A DNA stretch of 64,000 nucleotides from Cyanobacteria bacterium OH_CDB_20 (lineage in GTDB: Bacteria; Cyanobacteriota; Vampirovibrionia; Gastranaerophilales; Gastranaerophilaceae), in NCBI GenBank assembly GCA_023415935.1, contig JAEZIX010000096.1:1-64000 (forward strand), written 5' to 3'. The notes beneath the pieces are model-generated. The model was not told the DNA's origin, searched no databases, and was given only the letters and a program-made list of their open reading frames with translations. Position 1 is the first letter of the stretch; every line of letters begins with the position of its first letter. Shown here in pieces: positions 44,116-52,530 of the stretch. A program made the position numbers and the translations under genes.

Positions 44116-44340
44116 TTACATAAACATATGAAAGCCTGTAATCATTGTTGTTACAAGAAATACTATAGCAACATACATTGTAAGTTTATTTAGCCCTTTT
44201 TCAGCGCTTTTTTGTGATGAAAACAAATTAGCAGCTCCACCGATTGCTCCCATTCCATCTCCTTTTGGCGAATGCAAAAGAACAAGTATAATCAACAAAA
44301 ATGCTGAAATTATTTGAACTATCCAAAAAATTGTAATCAT
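44116..44340 (-). CDS. secG: protein translocase subunit SecG
   Basis: Small subunit of the SecYEG protein-export channel in the inner membrane. 74 residues with two membrane helices (about 5-23 and 52-71). The loop LLHSPKGDGMGAIGGAANLF is the conserved SecG loop that flips during SecA action. AAGGAGCAG lies before the ATG. The gene is 23 nt downstream of yggU on the same strand. Confidence 0.93.
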   Translation of the reverse strand: MITIFWIVQIISAFLLIILVLLHSPKGDGMGAIGGAANLFSSQKSAEKGLNKLTMYVAIVFLVTTMITGFHMFM

Positions 44341-44363
44341 TTTAACTCTGCTCCTTAGAAACT

Positions 44364-44669
44364 TTATAGAATAATCTTATCATAACATAAAATTTTTGCA
44401 GTCAAAGCCTCTATGGAAATTCCTTGGAGAAGAAGCCTTTTAAGTTTTGATTTTTCGCCTGAAATAAAAGATATTTTGGACTTTGGAACATCAAATATAT
44501 CTGACAAATATTCGATTACGTGCTTATTTGCTTTGTTTTCATTTGGAGGCGCAGTTATTTTTATTTTCAAAAAATCATCAGCGTAGCCAATCACCTTATC
44601 CTGCGATGAATTAGGAATAATTTTTAATGCTATAGATACGCCATTTTTCTCATTTTTTAAAAAATTCAT
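44364..44669 (-). CDS. YggU/DUF167 family protein
   Basis: 101 residues. IKIIPNSSQDKVIGYADD-like opening, LKIKITAPPNENKANKHVIE (the conserved A-P-P-x-x-G/E-K-A-N motif) and ISFISGEKSKLKRLLL place it in DUF167, a family of small alpha/beta proteins of unknown role. Upstream of secG on the same strand. Confidence 0.87.
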   Translation of the reverse strand: MNFLKNEKNGVSIALKIIPNSSQDKVIGYADDFLKIKITAPPNENKANKHVIEYLSDIFDVPKSKISFISGEKSKLKRLLLQGISIEALTAKILCYDKIIL

Positions 44670-44809
44670 AGAAAAAATTATATAATATCAAGGTATTTTA
44701 AGCAAATTAAAGGCAAAACATCTAGTCAAAACGCGAAAAAAAGTGTAGAATATACAAGAACGTTACACTAGAACAAAGTATTTTAGTTGTTTAGAAAGCT
44801 CTGCTTATT

Positions 44810-47008
44810 ATGCCTGATACAGTTATGTTTCGAGAATTAGAAGAAATTTTAGAGTCCCAAAATCGCTCAAAAGAAGATATTGAGGAGGTTTATAAGGCAT
44901 TTAAATTCGCTGAAAAACTGCACGATGGCCAGTATAGAATAAGTGAAGAGCCTTATATAATCCACCCTTTTGAGGTCGCAAAAATACTTGCTGACTTAAG
45001 AGTTGACAGAAACACAATCATTGCAGCGCTTTTACACGATGTACTTGAAGACACGGATTCACAACCTGAAGAAATAAATAAAGTCTTTGGTAATGATGTT
45101 TTAAACCTTGTAACGGGCGTAACAAAACTTGGAAAATACCAGTTTAAATCAAAAGAAGAACGTCAGGCTGAGAATTTCAGACGAATGTTCATAGCAATGG
45201 CAAATGATGTAAGAGTTATATTTTTAAAACTTGCCGATCGCCTTCATAATATGCGTACCCTTAACTATATGGCTCAAAACAAACAACAGCGCATAGCCCA
45301 AGAAACATTAGACATCTTCGCACCTCTTGCAAACAGATTAGGTATCGGTAAGATAAAAGCCGAACTCGAAGACCTTTCACTCAGATATCTCAACCCTGAA
45401 AAATACTTTGAAATTGCACAATTAGTTGCACAAAAGAAGACAGAACGTGATTTAACAGTTCAACTTTTGATAGATAAAATTTCTGTAAGCCTAAAACAAA
45501 ATAAAATTAAAGCTGAAATCTCTGGTAGAGCAAAGCATTATTTCAGCATTTACAAAAAAATGAAAAGGCTAAATATTGCTTTTCACGATCTTTATGACAT
45601 AACAGCTGTAAGGGTTATAGTTGATGATGAAAAAGAATGTTATGAAGTTTTAGGTGTAATTCACTCACAGTTCAAACCTATTCCGGGAAGGTTTAAAGAC
45701 TATATAGCAATGCCAAAAAGTAACGCCTACAGGTCGTTGCACACATCGGTTTTAGGACCTAGACAAAAGCCTCTTGAAGTTCAGATAAGAACCCGAGAAA
45801 TGCACCACGTAGCAGAATACGGGGTTGCTGCACACTGGAGATATAAAGAATCAGGCTCAATCAAAGCCAATTCTGATAATGACGTCCAATTCTCTTGGAT
45901 GAGAAAAATGGTTGAAATGGACAAAGAATCCTCGAGCGCTAACGATTTCGTTGAAAATGTTAAAATGGACCTTTTCTCAAACCAAGTATTTGCATTTACA
46001 CCAATGGGTGACGTTATTGACCTACCCCAAAATGCAACATTGATTGACTTTGCATACAGAATCCACTCGGATGTAGGCAATAGAACTACAGGTGCTCTAA
46101 TCAACGGAAGAATAGCTCAACTTGATACAGAACTTAAAAATGGCGATATTGTTGAAATTCTAACATCTAAAACAAGTACGCCTAAACTTCACTGGTTAAA
46201 CTTTGTTGTTACAAAACAAGCTCAATCAAAGATAAGACAATGGTTTAAGAAACATAATAAAGACGAATATATTGCACTCGGAAGAAATATGGTCGAAACT
46301 GAAATGGGTAAATCGGCTTTCGATGATAATATGAAAAACGGCGAACTTGCAAAAATAGCAAAAAGTATGAACTATCAGACGCTTGAAGATCTTTTTGCTG
46401 CATTAGGAAACAATGAAACTACTGTTTTAAAAATTACAAATAAAATCAAGAAACCTCAGCATCATACTGAAGAGCCTCATATTACAACAACAAAAGAGCC
46501 TAAAAAGCATAAAGACGATATTATCGGACTTGAGGGAATGCTTTATAACATTGGTAAATGCTGCACTCCAATTCCGGGTGAACCTATTGTTGGAGTGGTT
46601 ACCAAAGGAAAAGGCGTTACAGTCCACAGAGTTGATTGCAATTCGCTTGATAATATCCCTGAAGAACGCTTAATGACATTGGAATGGGCACATACAGAAA
46701 CCAGAAAAACTTATGTAACTTCAATCAGAATTGACGTAAACGATAAAATGGGTATGTTAAAAGAGGTTTTAACCAAATTAACTGACTGCAACACAAATAT
46801 TACATACGCAAATGTTAAAGCAAATATGCCAAACAAATTAGGCGTAATCGAGCTTGGTATAGAAGTTGATGGAATTGACAGACTTAGAACAGTAATTGCA
46901 GCGCTTCAATCCATGCCTGATGTTCACTCTGTAAAAAGAATTCCGATGAATACAAAATCTGCTTCTGCGCCTTCAGTTCAAGCAAAGAAAAAGAAAGTAA
47001 GCAAATAG
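44810..47008 (+). CDS. rel: bifunctional (p)ppGpp synthetase/hydrolase
   Basis: Stringent-response enzyme of 732 residues with all domains: N-terminal HD hydrolase (YIIHPFEVAKIL, ALLHDVLEDTD, ADRLHNMRTL), synthetase (HYFSIYKKMKRLN, YIAMPKSNAYRSLHTSV, EVQIRTREMHHVAEYG), TGS (VFAFTPMGDVIDLPQNAT) and C-terminal ACT (SIRIDVNDKMGMLKEVLTKL). The intact HD motif shows hydrolase activity is kept, as in Rel/SpoT, not RelA. A conserved-cysteine region (CCTPIPGEP) lies between TGS and ACT. It would respond to amino-acid shortage at the ribosome. No clear Shine-Dalgarno precedes the ATG. Confidence 0.96.
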   Translation: MPDTVMFRELEEILESQNRSKEDIEEVYKAFKFAEKLHDGQYRISEEPYIIHPFEVAKILADLRVDRNTIIAALLHDVLEDTDSQPEEINKVFGNDVLNLVTGVTKLGKYQFKSKEERQAENFRRMFIAMANDVRVIFLKLADRLHNMRTLNYMAQNKQQRIAQETLDIFAPLANRLGIGKIKAELEDLSLRYLNPEKYFEIAQLVAQKKTERDLTVQLLIDKISVSLKQNKIKAEISGRAKHYFSIYKKMKRLNIAFHDLYDITAVRVIVDDEKECYEVLGVIHSQFKPIPGRFKDYIAMPKSNAYRSLHTSVLGPRQKPLEVQIRTREMHHVAEYGVAAHWRYKESGSIKANSDNDVQFSWMRKMVEMDKESSSANDFVENVKMDLFSNQVFAFTPMGDVIDLPQNATLIDFAYRIHSDVGNRTTGALINGRIAQLDTELKNGDIVEILTSKTSTPKLHWLNFVVTKQAQSKIRQWFKKHNKDEYIALGRNMVETEMGKSAFDDNMKNGELAKIAKSMNYQTLEDLFAALGNNETTVLKITNKIKKPQHHTEEPHITTTKEPKKHKDDIIGLEGMLYNIGKCCTPIPGEPIVGVVTKGKGVTVHRVDCNSLDNIPEERLMTLEWAHTETRKTYVTSIRIDVNDKMGMLKEVLTKLTDCNTNITYANVKANMPNKLGVIELGIEVDGIDRLRTVIAALQSMPDVHSVKRIPMNTKSASAPSVQAKKKKVSK

Positions 47009-47018
47009 ATTAAAAGTT

Positions 47019-47906
47019 TTACGTTTTTTCTTTCTCTCGTTCTTGAAGTTTAGCTTCAAATTCTTTGAGAGCCTCAGATCCTACAAGCTGTTCTAGTGCT
47101 GCTCTTTTTGAAAGGAAATCCAGTTCAAGCTGATTTTTATTGTCGAGCGCAACTCTATAGTAAGCATCTGCAATAAGAAGAGCCTCATCAGACATACTTT
47201 TAGCCTGATTATAATTTCTTGTGCGATTTTGAAGTGATTCGCTAGCCATTTTTAAAACTTCGTAAGAAGAAATATAATCGAAATACTCTCTAATCATCTT
47301 CTTTTGAAGCTCATCGACTTTTCTAATCAAAATAATCATATCGGCATCTGTTATTTTGGTAAATTTGTAGTTCAAATCCTTATCTGAAAAGGACATTGAG
47401 TTTAGGAATGAACTTCCCATTAAAGCTGAAGTTGCGGCAATAGGGTTCATAAAACCTGCTCCTGCAATAGAAGACACTGTTGCAAGAGGTTTTACAATCT
47501 TTTTAACTATCGATTCATCAGGTTTATCTGCATCTGGGTTTGAGAGCTTATAAATCGCAAATTTGATAGTTTCACTCTTTGTTGCAGCACCTGTCCAAAG
47601 AACTTGTACATCTTCTAACATATCATCTTTATCAAGCTCAACTAATTTTGAAATCTCACGCGACAAATCTTTTAAAGTACTATCTGAATATGATATATTT
47701 TTAAGGTATTCTTCATTGTATGTCGATTTTTTAGTTTCATTTATTTCATTAATATCTACAACTTTATACTCTTTTTCGAGTTCATTATGTGTTCCAAGCC
47801 TGTATGCAGGGGGTTTCGGTAATTTTAAATCATCAAGTGTAACCGCAAATGAAGATTGGGTTAGAAATAATGATAATATTAACAATTTAATTATATTTTT
47901 TCTCAT
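47019..47906 (-). CDS. secreted helical protein, paralogue of the upstream gene
   Basis: 295 residues; the two adjacent ATG codons at 47909 and 47906 are equally possible. A signal peptide MRKNIIKLLILSLFLTQSSFA precedes a mainly helical protein. It shares a layout with the gene just upstream: a D-V-Q-V-L-W-x5-T-x-x-E-T-I-K-F segment (about 97-115), a short hydrophobic Gly/Ala stretch, T-D-A-D-M-I-x-L-x5-D-E-L-Q, and a final L-x-x-L-V-G-S-E-A-L helix. The long helices and the L-x-x-L-x-G ending recall TolC-like outer-membrane proteins, but no barrel strands are clear. Function unknown; probably a periplasmic or lipid-interacting partner of its paralogue. Confidence 0.7.
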   Translation of the reverse strand: MRKNIIKLLILSLFLTQSSFAVTLDDLKLPKPPAYRLGTHNELEKEYKVVDINEINETKKSTYNEEYLKNISYSDSTLKDLSREISKLVELDKDDMLEDVQVLWTGAATKSETIKFAIYKLSNPDADKPDESIVKKIVKPLATVSSIAGAGFMNPIAATSALMGSSFLNSMSFSDKDLNYKFTKITDADMIILIRKVDELQKKMIREYFDYISSYEVLKMASESLQNRTRNYNQAKSMSDEALLIADAYYRVALDNKNQLELDFLSKRAALEQLVGSEALKEFEAKLQEREKEKT

Positions 47907-48730
47907 CATTGATTTTTAAGCCTCTCAGGGTTAACAAGCTGATTTTTCATAGCAAATTGGGACATATTAAGTTTATCAACAGCATCTTTTCCCGCTAAAC
48001 GCTCAAGTTCGAGGTAATACCTTTTTGCAGTCTGCTCTTGCTGAAACTCTTGCATTTTTAAATCATCATATAGCGATGAAGAAATAATTATCTCAAGTTG
48101 ATTATTTTTTCTGATAGCGTTTGCATAATTTCTATTATAAAGAACCATTTTAGCTCTTGTATCTTTCAGCATAGTAAGAGAGCCTTTGTAACTATAATAT
48201 GTTGAAATTATTACATCCTGAAGGCTTTCGATAGTTCCTGCAAGCTCGATAAGCTCTGTATCTGTAAGTGGCGTTTCCTGCTGGATATTATTTTTATTTA
48301 TAAAGTTGTTAGCAAGCCTGCCTGTTGTGAAAGAAGCTGACTGCATCAAAGGGCTACCACCCATAAAACTCGGCACAAAACTTGCACCATAAACAAGCGC
48401 GGACAAGCTCTTTGCCATTATCGAAGAATGAAGGCGCCTTTGGCTCTCAGGAGTATTCAGCTTTTTCATAGTGAATTTGATAAGCTCATTATTCTCGATT
48501 GTTGCCTTCCAAAGCGCTTCAATATCATTGAGTTCGTCTTTTTGCTGAACATCTACAAGCGTTTGAACAGCCTCTTTATCATTTAAGACTAAACTTCCCG
48601 AGATTACTTTATCAGGTTTTGACAGGTTAATTTTTTGTTTGTCAGTATTATCAAGACGCAGTTCTTCAGCCGCTAACGAAGCATTAGCCGCCCAGATAAA
48701 ACAAATTAATAATGATAAAACCCTTTTCAA
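47906..48730 (-). CDS. secreted helical protein, paralogue of the downstream gene
   Basis: 274 residues with a signal peptide (MKRVLSLLICFIWAANASLA, cleaved before AEE). It contains DELNDIEALWKATIENNELI, a hydrophobic Gly-rich stretch (VYGASFVPSFMGG), TDTELIELAGTIESLQDVII and LERLAGKDAVDKL, each aligned in order with the neighbouring gene at 47019. The pair therefore arose by tandem duplication. Overlap of 4 nt suggests coupled translation and a heteromeric complex. Located next to rel but convergent with it. Function unknown. Confidence 0.72.
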   Translation of the reverse strand: MKRVLSLLICFIWAANASLAAEELRLDNTDKQKINLSKPDKVISGSLVLNDKEAVQTLVDVQQKDELNDIEALWKATIENNELIKFTMKKLNTPESQRRLHSSIMAKSLSALVYGASFVPSFMGGSPLMQSASFTTGRLANNFINKNNIQQETPLTDTELIELAGTIESLQDVIISTYYSYKGSLTMLKDTRAKMVLYNRNYANAIRKNNQLEIIISSSLYDDLKMQEFQQEQTAKRYYLELERLAGKDAVDKLNMSQFAMKNQLVNPERLKNQ

Positions 48731-48837
48731 ATATAACCTCTAAAATATACCCAGATATTACTCTATTAAACTTTATAGCACATAAAAATATGCCGTTCCA
48801 CTTTTTACAGGTTTGAAATAAAGAAAGGTTACAAAAT

Positions 48838-48865
48838 TTGTAAGCTCTCATTTTTGAAATATAAT
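48838..48865 (+). promoter_or_regulatory. promoter of kdsA
   Basis: TTGTAA (48838-48843) and TATAAT (48860-48865), spacer 16 nt. The predicted start near 48872 lies downstream of the in-frame ATG at 48864, ruling that ATG out as a start. Confidence 0.55.
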
Positions 48866-48890
48866 GGTTACATTGAATAAGGATATTATG

Positions 48891-49712
48891 ATGACAAAAG
48901 TAAATACAGTTAAACTGAATAATTTTGAAATAGGCGGAGATACTCTTACAATCTTAGCAGGCCCCTGCGCTATAGAGTCTAAAGATGTACTTTTTAAGAC
49001 AGCTGAAACTCTTAAGAAATTTGCTGAAGAAGAAAAAATTAACTACATTTTTAAATCTTCTTTCGACAAGGCAAACAGAAGCTCAATAAAATCATATAGA
49101 GGACTTGGAATGGAAAAAGGACTCGAACTTCTTGCAGAAGTAAAAAAAGAGTTTAATCTTCCTATTGTAACTGATATACACGAGTGCGAGCAGGCAGCTA
49201 TTGCAGCAGAAGTAGCAGACGTTATTCAAATTCCTGCTTTTCTATGCAGACAAACTGATTTGCTTATTGCAGCAGCTAAAACGGGAAAAGTTATAAATAT
49301 TAAAAAAGGTCAGTTTTTAGCACCTCAACAAATGAAATCAATCGCTCAAAAAGTAATTGACTCAGGTAATAAAAATGTAACTATTACAGATAGAGGCGTA
49401 AGTTTTGGCTACAACAACCTTGTATCTGATATGAGAGCAATACCTATTATGCAGGATATGGGCTTCCCTGTTATATTTGACGCAACACACAGCGTTCAAC
49501 TGCCTGGTGGAGCAGGTGATTCATCTTCAGGTGAGAGGAAATACGTAAAAACACTTGCAAAATCAGCTACTGCAGCAGGTGCTAACGGCCTTTTCTTTGA
49601 AGTTCACCCAAATCCTGATTGTGCCCTATGCGACGGGCCTAATATGGTTGATTTTAAAGAAGCTAGAGAACTATTTAAAATCTGCAACGAAATTTTTAAA
49701 ATTGTTAAATAA
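48891..49712 (+). CDS. kdsA: 2-dehydro-3-deoxyphosphooctonate aldolase (Kdo-8-phosphate synthase)
   Basis: Condenses phosphoenolpyruvate with arabinose 5-phosphate to Kdo-8-phosphate, the precursor of the LPS inner core. 273 residues from the ATG at 48891, which has AAGGA 7 nt upstream (48888 is 3 nt earlier; 48864 overlaps the -10 box). ILAGPCAIESKD, FKSSFDKANRSS, GLELLAEVKKEF, VIQIPAFLCRQTDLL, NIKKGQFLAP, and the acidic DATHSVQLPGG are family motifs. The Cys in A-G-P-C indicates the metal-dependent class, in contrast to the A-G-M-N of E. coli. Strong evidence for a Gram-negative-type outer membrane. Confidence 0.95.
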   Translation: MTKVNTVKLNNFEIGGDTLTILAGPCAIESKDVLFKTAETLKKFAEEEKINYIFKSSFDKANRSSIKSYRGLGMEKGLELLAEVKKEFNLPIVTDIHECEQAAIAAEVADVIQIPAFLCRQTDLLIAAAKTGKVINIKKGQFLAPQQMKSIAQKVIDSGNKNVTITDRGVSFGYNNLVSDMRAIPIMQDMGFPVIFDATHSVQLPGGAGDSSSGERKYVKTLAKSATAAGANGLFFEVHPNPDCALCDGPNMVDFKEARELFKICNEIFKIVK

Positions 49713-49725
49713 AAAAAAATATAAA

Positions 49726-49758
49726 CAAAAAAGCCTGAGATATTCTCTCAGGCTTTTT
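49726..49758. terminator. bidirectional terminator between kdsA and dapA
   Basis: AAAAAGCCTGAGA pairs with TCTCAGGCTTTTT across a 5-nt loop (TATTC), 13 bp without mismatch and flanked by A- and T-runs. It serves kdsA on the plus strand and dapA on the minus strand. Confidence 0.9.
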
Positions 49759-49774
49759 AATTTTATTTCCGCGT

Positions 49775-50677
49775 CTATTTTACAGGGGATTTTAAGTAAT
49801 CACTCACAACACTGTAAAAATCTGCTTTTTCATCTTCATCAAGAACTACCAACGGTTTTCTTACATAGTTTTCAATAAGTCCCATTTTAGACAAAGCCTC
49901 TTTTATCGGCACAGGATTTGGTGCAATAAATATCTTTTTAAATAAAGGATAAAGTTTCAAATGCTTTTCAAGAGCAAATTTTACACAACCATCTTTATAT
50001 GCTTGAACCATTTCTTTTACTTCAACACCTGAAACGTGCGATGCAACACTTATTACTCCGTGAGCACCTAATGCCAACATTGGAAGAGTAAGACTGTCAT
50101 CACCTGAATATATTGCAAAATCAGAAGGACAAAGTTTTTTAATATCACTGATTAAGTCTAAATCAGGATTACTTTGTTTTACCGCAACAATATTATCAAA
50201 ATCATTTGCCAATTGAGCAATTGTTTGAGGCATCATATTTACGCCAGTTCTTCCCGGGATATTGTATAAAATAATTGGAAGTTTAGTTGCTTTTGCAATA
50301 GCTGAAAAATGTTCATACATGCCTTTTTGAGAAGGTTTGTTATAATAAGGAACAACTGTTAATATTGCATCTGCCCCTAGTAATTCAGCATTTTTAGACA
50401 CTTCAACAGCAGTTTCAGTAGAATTAGAACCTGCACCTAAGATTATTTTTACTCTGTCATTTACTTTTTCTTTGACAAATTTGAAAAGATTTACCTCTTC
50501 TTCGTGGGTTAAAGTAGAAGACTCACCTGTTGAACCAGCTACAAGGATTGCATCTGAACCAGATTCAATTAAATGATTAATAACTTTTTCTAAAGCAGGG
50601 TAGTCTATATTTAAATTTTTATCAAAAGGCGTAACCATTGCGGTTATTACTTCGCCTGCGTCATATCTTAATTTCAT
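49775..50677 (-). CDS. dapA: 4-hydroxy-tetrahydrodipicolinate synthase
   Basis: Condenses pyruvate and aspartate semialdehyde, committing carbon to lysine and diaminopimelate for peptidoglycan. 300 residues. AMVTPF, LVAGSTGESSTLTHEE, IILGAGSNST, VVPYYNKPSQKGMYEHF, LYNIPGRTGVNM (catalytic Tyr) and VAVKQSNPDL (Schiff-base Lys) are intact. GGAG precedes the ATG. It follows asd by 18 nt in a reverse asd-dapA operon. Confidence 0.96.
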   Translation of the reverse strand: MKLRYDAGEVITAMVTPFDKNLNIDYPALEKVINHLIESGSDAILVAGSTGESSTLTHEEEVNLFKFVKEKVNDRVKIILGAGSNSTETAVEVSKNAELLGADAILTVVPYYNKPSQKGMYEHFSAIAKATKLPIILYNIPGRTGVNMMPQTIAQLANDFDNIVAVKQSNPDLDLISDIKKLCPSDFAIYSGDDSLTLPMLALGAHGVISVASHVSGVEVKEMVQAYKDGCVKFALEKHLKLYPLFKKIFIAPNPVPIKEALSKMGLIENYVRKPLVVLDEDEKADFYSVVSDYLKSPVK

Positions 50678-50695
50678 ATATTTCTCCTTTATTTT

Positions 50696-51712
50696 TTAAA
50701 AAAGTCCCATTTCAATGACTTTTTCAGCTATTCTAACAGTGTTTAGTGCAGCGCCTATTCTTAAATTATCCGCAACGCACCAAAGCGAAATTGCATTATC
50801 AAATGCCAAATCTTTTCTTATTCTGCCCACATAAACTGGATTTTTATAAGCTGCATCATGAGGAGTCGGATAAACAAAGTTGTCGACATCGTCCATAACC
50901 TCAACACCCCAAGCATTTTCAAGAAGTTCTCTTGCTTTTTCAGGAGTAATATCCTTCTCAAATTCAATAGTAACAGCCTCTGAGTGACTTCTAAAAACAG
51001 GAACTCTGACCGCTGTACAAGTAATAGGTACATTTTCTGAAAGGTGCATAATTTTTCTTGTTTCTTTTACAACTTTCATTTCTTCTTTTGTATAGCCGTT
51101 TTCACAGAACACATCGATTTGAGGTATCACGTTAAAAGCAATAAGCCTTTTAAACGCTTCCGGAGTAAATTCTTTTCCTTCTACAACAGCTTTTGTGCTT
51201 TCTTCAAGCTCAGTTATAGCCTTTATTCCTGCGCCACTTACCGATTGATAAGTAGATACAATAAGTCTTTTAATCTTTGCATATTCATCAAGAGGCTTTA
51301 AAACAAGCATCAATTGAGATGTTGAACAATTTGGATTAGCTATTATTCCTTTATGTTTTCTTAAGTCTTCGTCGTTAACTCCAACAATAACTAAAGGAGC
51401 ATCCTCATCCATTCTGTAAGCACTTGAATTATCAATATAAACAGCGCCTCTTTTTACAGCTTCTTTTGCAAGTGCAAGACTTGTTGCACCACCTGCAGAC
51501 GCAAGCACAATATTAATACCTTCAAATGCCTCTGGGCATGCTTCTTCTACAACGTAGTCCTTACCCTTAAATGTAATCGTCTTACCCGCGCTACGCTTGC
51601 TTGCCAAAAACTTTATTTCAGCATATTCAACTTTTTCTTCTTCTAAAATACTTAGAATTTCGCGTCCTACAACGCCAGTTGCGCCTAATACAGCAATTAC
51701 GGGTTTTCTCAT
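50696..51712 (-). CDS. asd: aspartate-semialdehyde dehydrogenase
   Basis: Reduces aspartyl phosphate to aspartate semialdehyde for lysine, threonine and methionine. 338 residues. IAVLGATGVVGREIL (NADP-binding), FLASKRSAGKT, IANPNCSTSQLML with the catalytic Cys, YQSVSGAGIKAI and the C-terminal NLRIGAALNTVRIAE are conserved. AAGGAAAG lies before the ATG. Product feeds directly to the adjacent dapA. Confidence 0.96.
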   Translation of the reverse strand: MRKPVIAVLGATGVVGREILSILEEEKVEYAEIKFLASKRSAGKTITFKGKDYVVEEACPEAFEGINIVLASAGGATSLALAKEAVKRGAVYIDNSSAYRMDEDAPLVIVGVNDEDLRKHKGIIANPNCSTSQLMLVLKPLDEYAKIKRLIVSTYQSVSGAGIKAITELEESTKAVVEGKEFTPEAFKRLIAFNVIPQIDVFCENGYTKEEMKVVKETRKIMHLSENVPITCTAVRVPVFRSHSEAVTIEFEKDITPEKARELLENAWGVEVMDDVDNFVYPTPHDAAYKNPVYVGRIRKDLAFDNAISLWCVADNLRIGAALNTVRIAEKVIEMGLF

Positions 51713-51842
51713 ACACTTTCCTTTTTACTAACTATAATGTCTTTTACTTTAAAAGATTATCTATCAAAATCCTAATTAACACAAGTAAAAGCATATTATT
51801 TTAACAAATTTTGAAAAAGGGTATAAAAACTAAAAAAATTAG

Positions 51843-51882
51843 CAAAAAAATTGCCAAAAACAAAATTTTTTGACAATTTTTA
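51843..51882 (-). terminator. AT-rich terminator after the 51912 gene
   Basis: AAAAATTG (51846-51853) pairs with CAATTTTT (51874-51881). Read on the minus strand a T-run follows. Weak stem, but 30 nt after the stop. Confidence 0.45.
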
Positions 51883-51911
51883 TAATATTTTAATTTTTTA
51901 TAAATTTTAAT

Positions 51912-52388
51912 CTATAACATAGAAAAGTAAGGATATTCTGGAATTGGCGGCTCTTCTCTATCATAAACATCTGAATCCACTAAATTGCCATTTTCGTCAT
52001 ATTTATAAAATGCTCTGATTGTTTTTCCGTCTTCCCAAAAACTTATTTCTAAGCGGGATTTATCCTCAGGTTTTCCTTCTTTTTGTACTGGAGTATAAAC
52101 TATGTAATCAAGAATTGGAGGAGTAAAACCACTTGAATAGTACGAATCTATATATTTGCCGTCTTCTATACGTCTTGTATGCTTAAGAAATCCATCGTCA
52201 TCGCTTTCTATTATTTCACCTTCTTTATGTGCTTTGACAGAAGATTTCCCAACAGAAGCCATTGAGTCTAAAGCATCCCCAAGATTACCCATAACAACAT
52301 TGTCTTCGGGCTCTAATACTGGAACGTTTCCACCATTTTGCGCACCAAAATGAATTTTATGCTGGGCAGATATTTTTGATATATACAT
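51912..52388 (-). CDS. protein of unknown function with N-terminal IHFG motif
   Basis: 158 residues. MYISKISAQHKIHFGAQ carries I-H-F-G at 12-15. The remainder is acidic and beta-rich with repeats of a Y-x-E-N-G-x-L-V kind (FYKYDENGNLVDSDVY), resembling the RHS/MORN-like Y-D-x-N-G unit, and a Pro-rich end PPIPEYPYF. The start at 52388 is used because GAGGA lies 6 nt upstream; an ATG at 52400 is the alternative. Shares the motif and the acidic Y-Y-D-style strands with the next gene (52531). Function unknown. Confidence 0.7.
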   Translation of the reverse strand: MYISKISAQHKIHFGAQNGGNVPVLEPEDNVVMGNLGDALDSMASVGKSSVKAHKEGEIIESDDDGFLKHTRRIEDGKYIDSYYSSGFTPPILDYIVYTPVQKEGKPEDKSRLEISFWEDGKTIRAFYKYDENGNLVDSDVYDREEPPIPEYPYFSML

Positions 52389-52530
52389 AGTTGTCCTCAT
52401 CTAATTGTTTAATAACTTATATTTTTAGTAGCAATATTAAATAAAAAAATGCATTTTGAATATTATCCAATAATACTACATTTTTAGCAAGTACTTTGTT
52501 GCTTATTTTTTGATATTTACTCTATATGCT

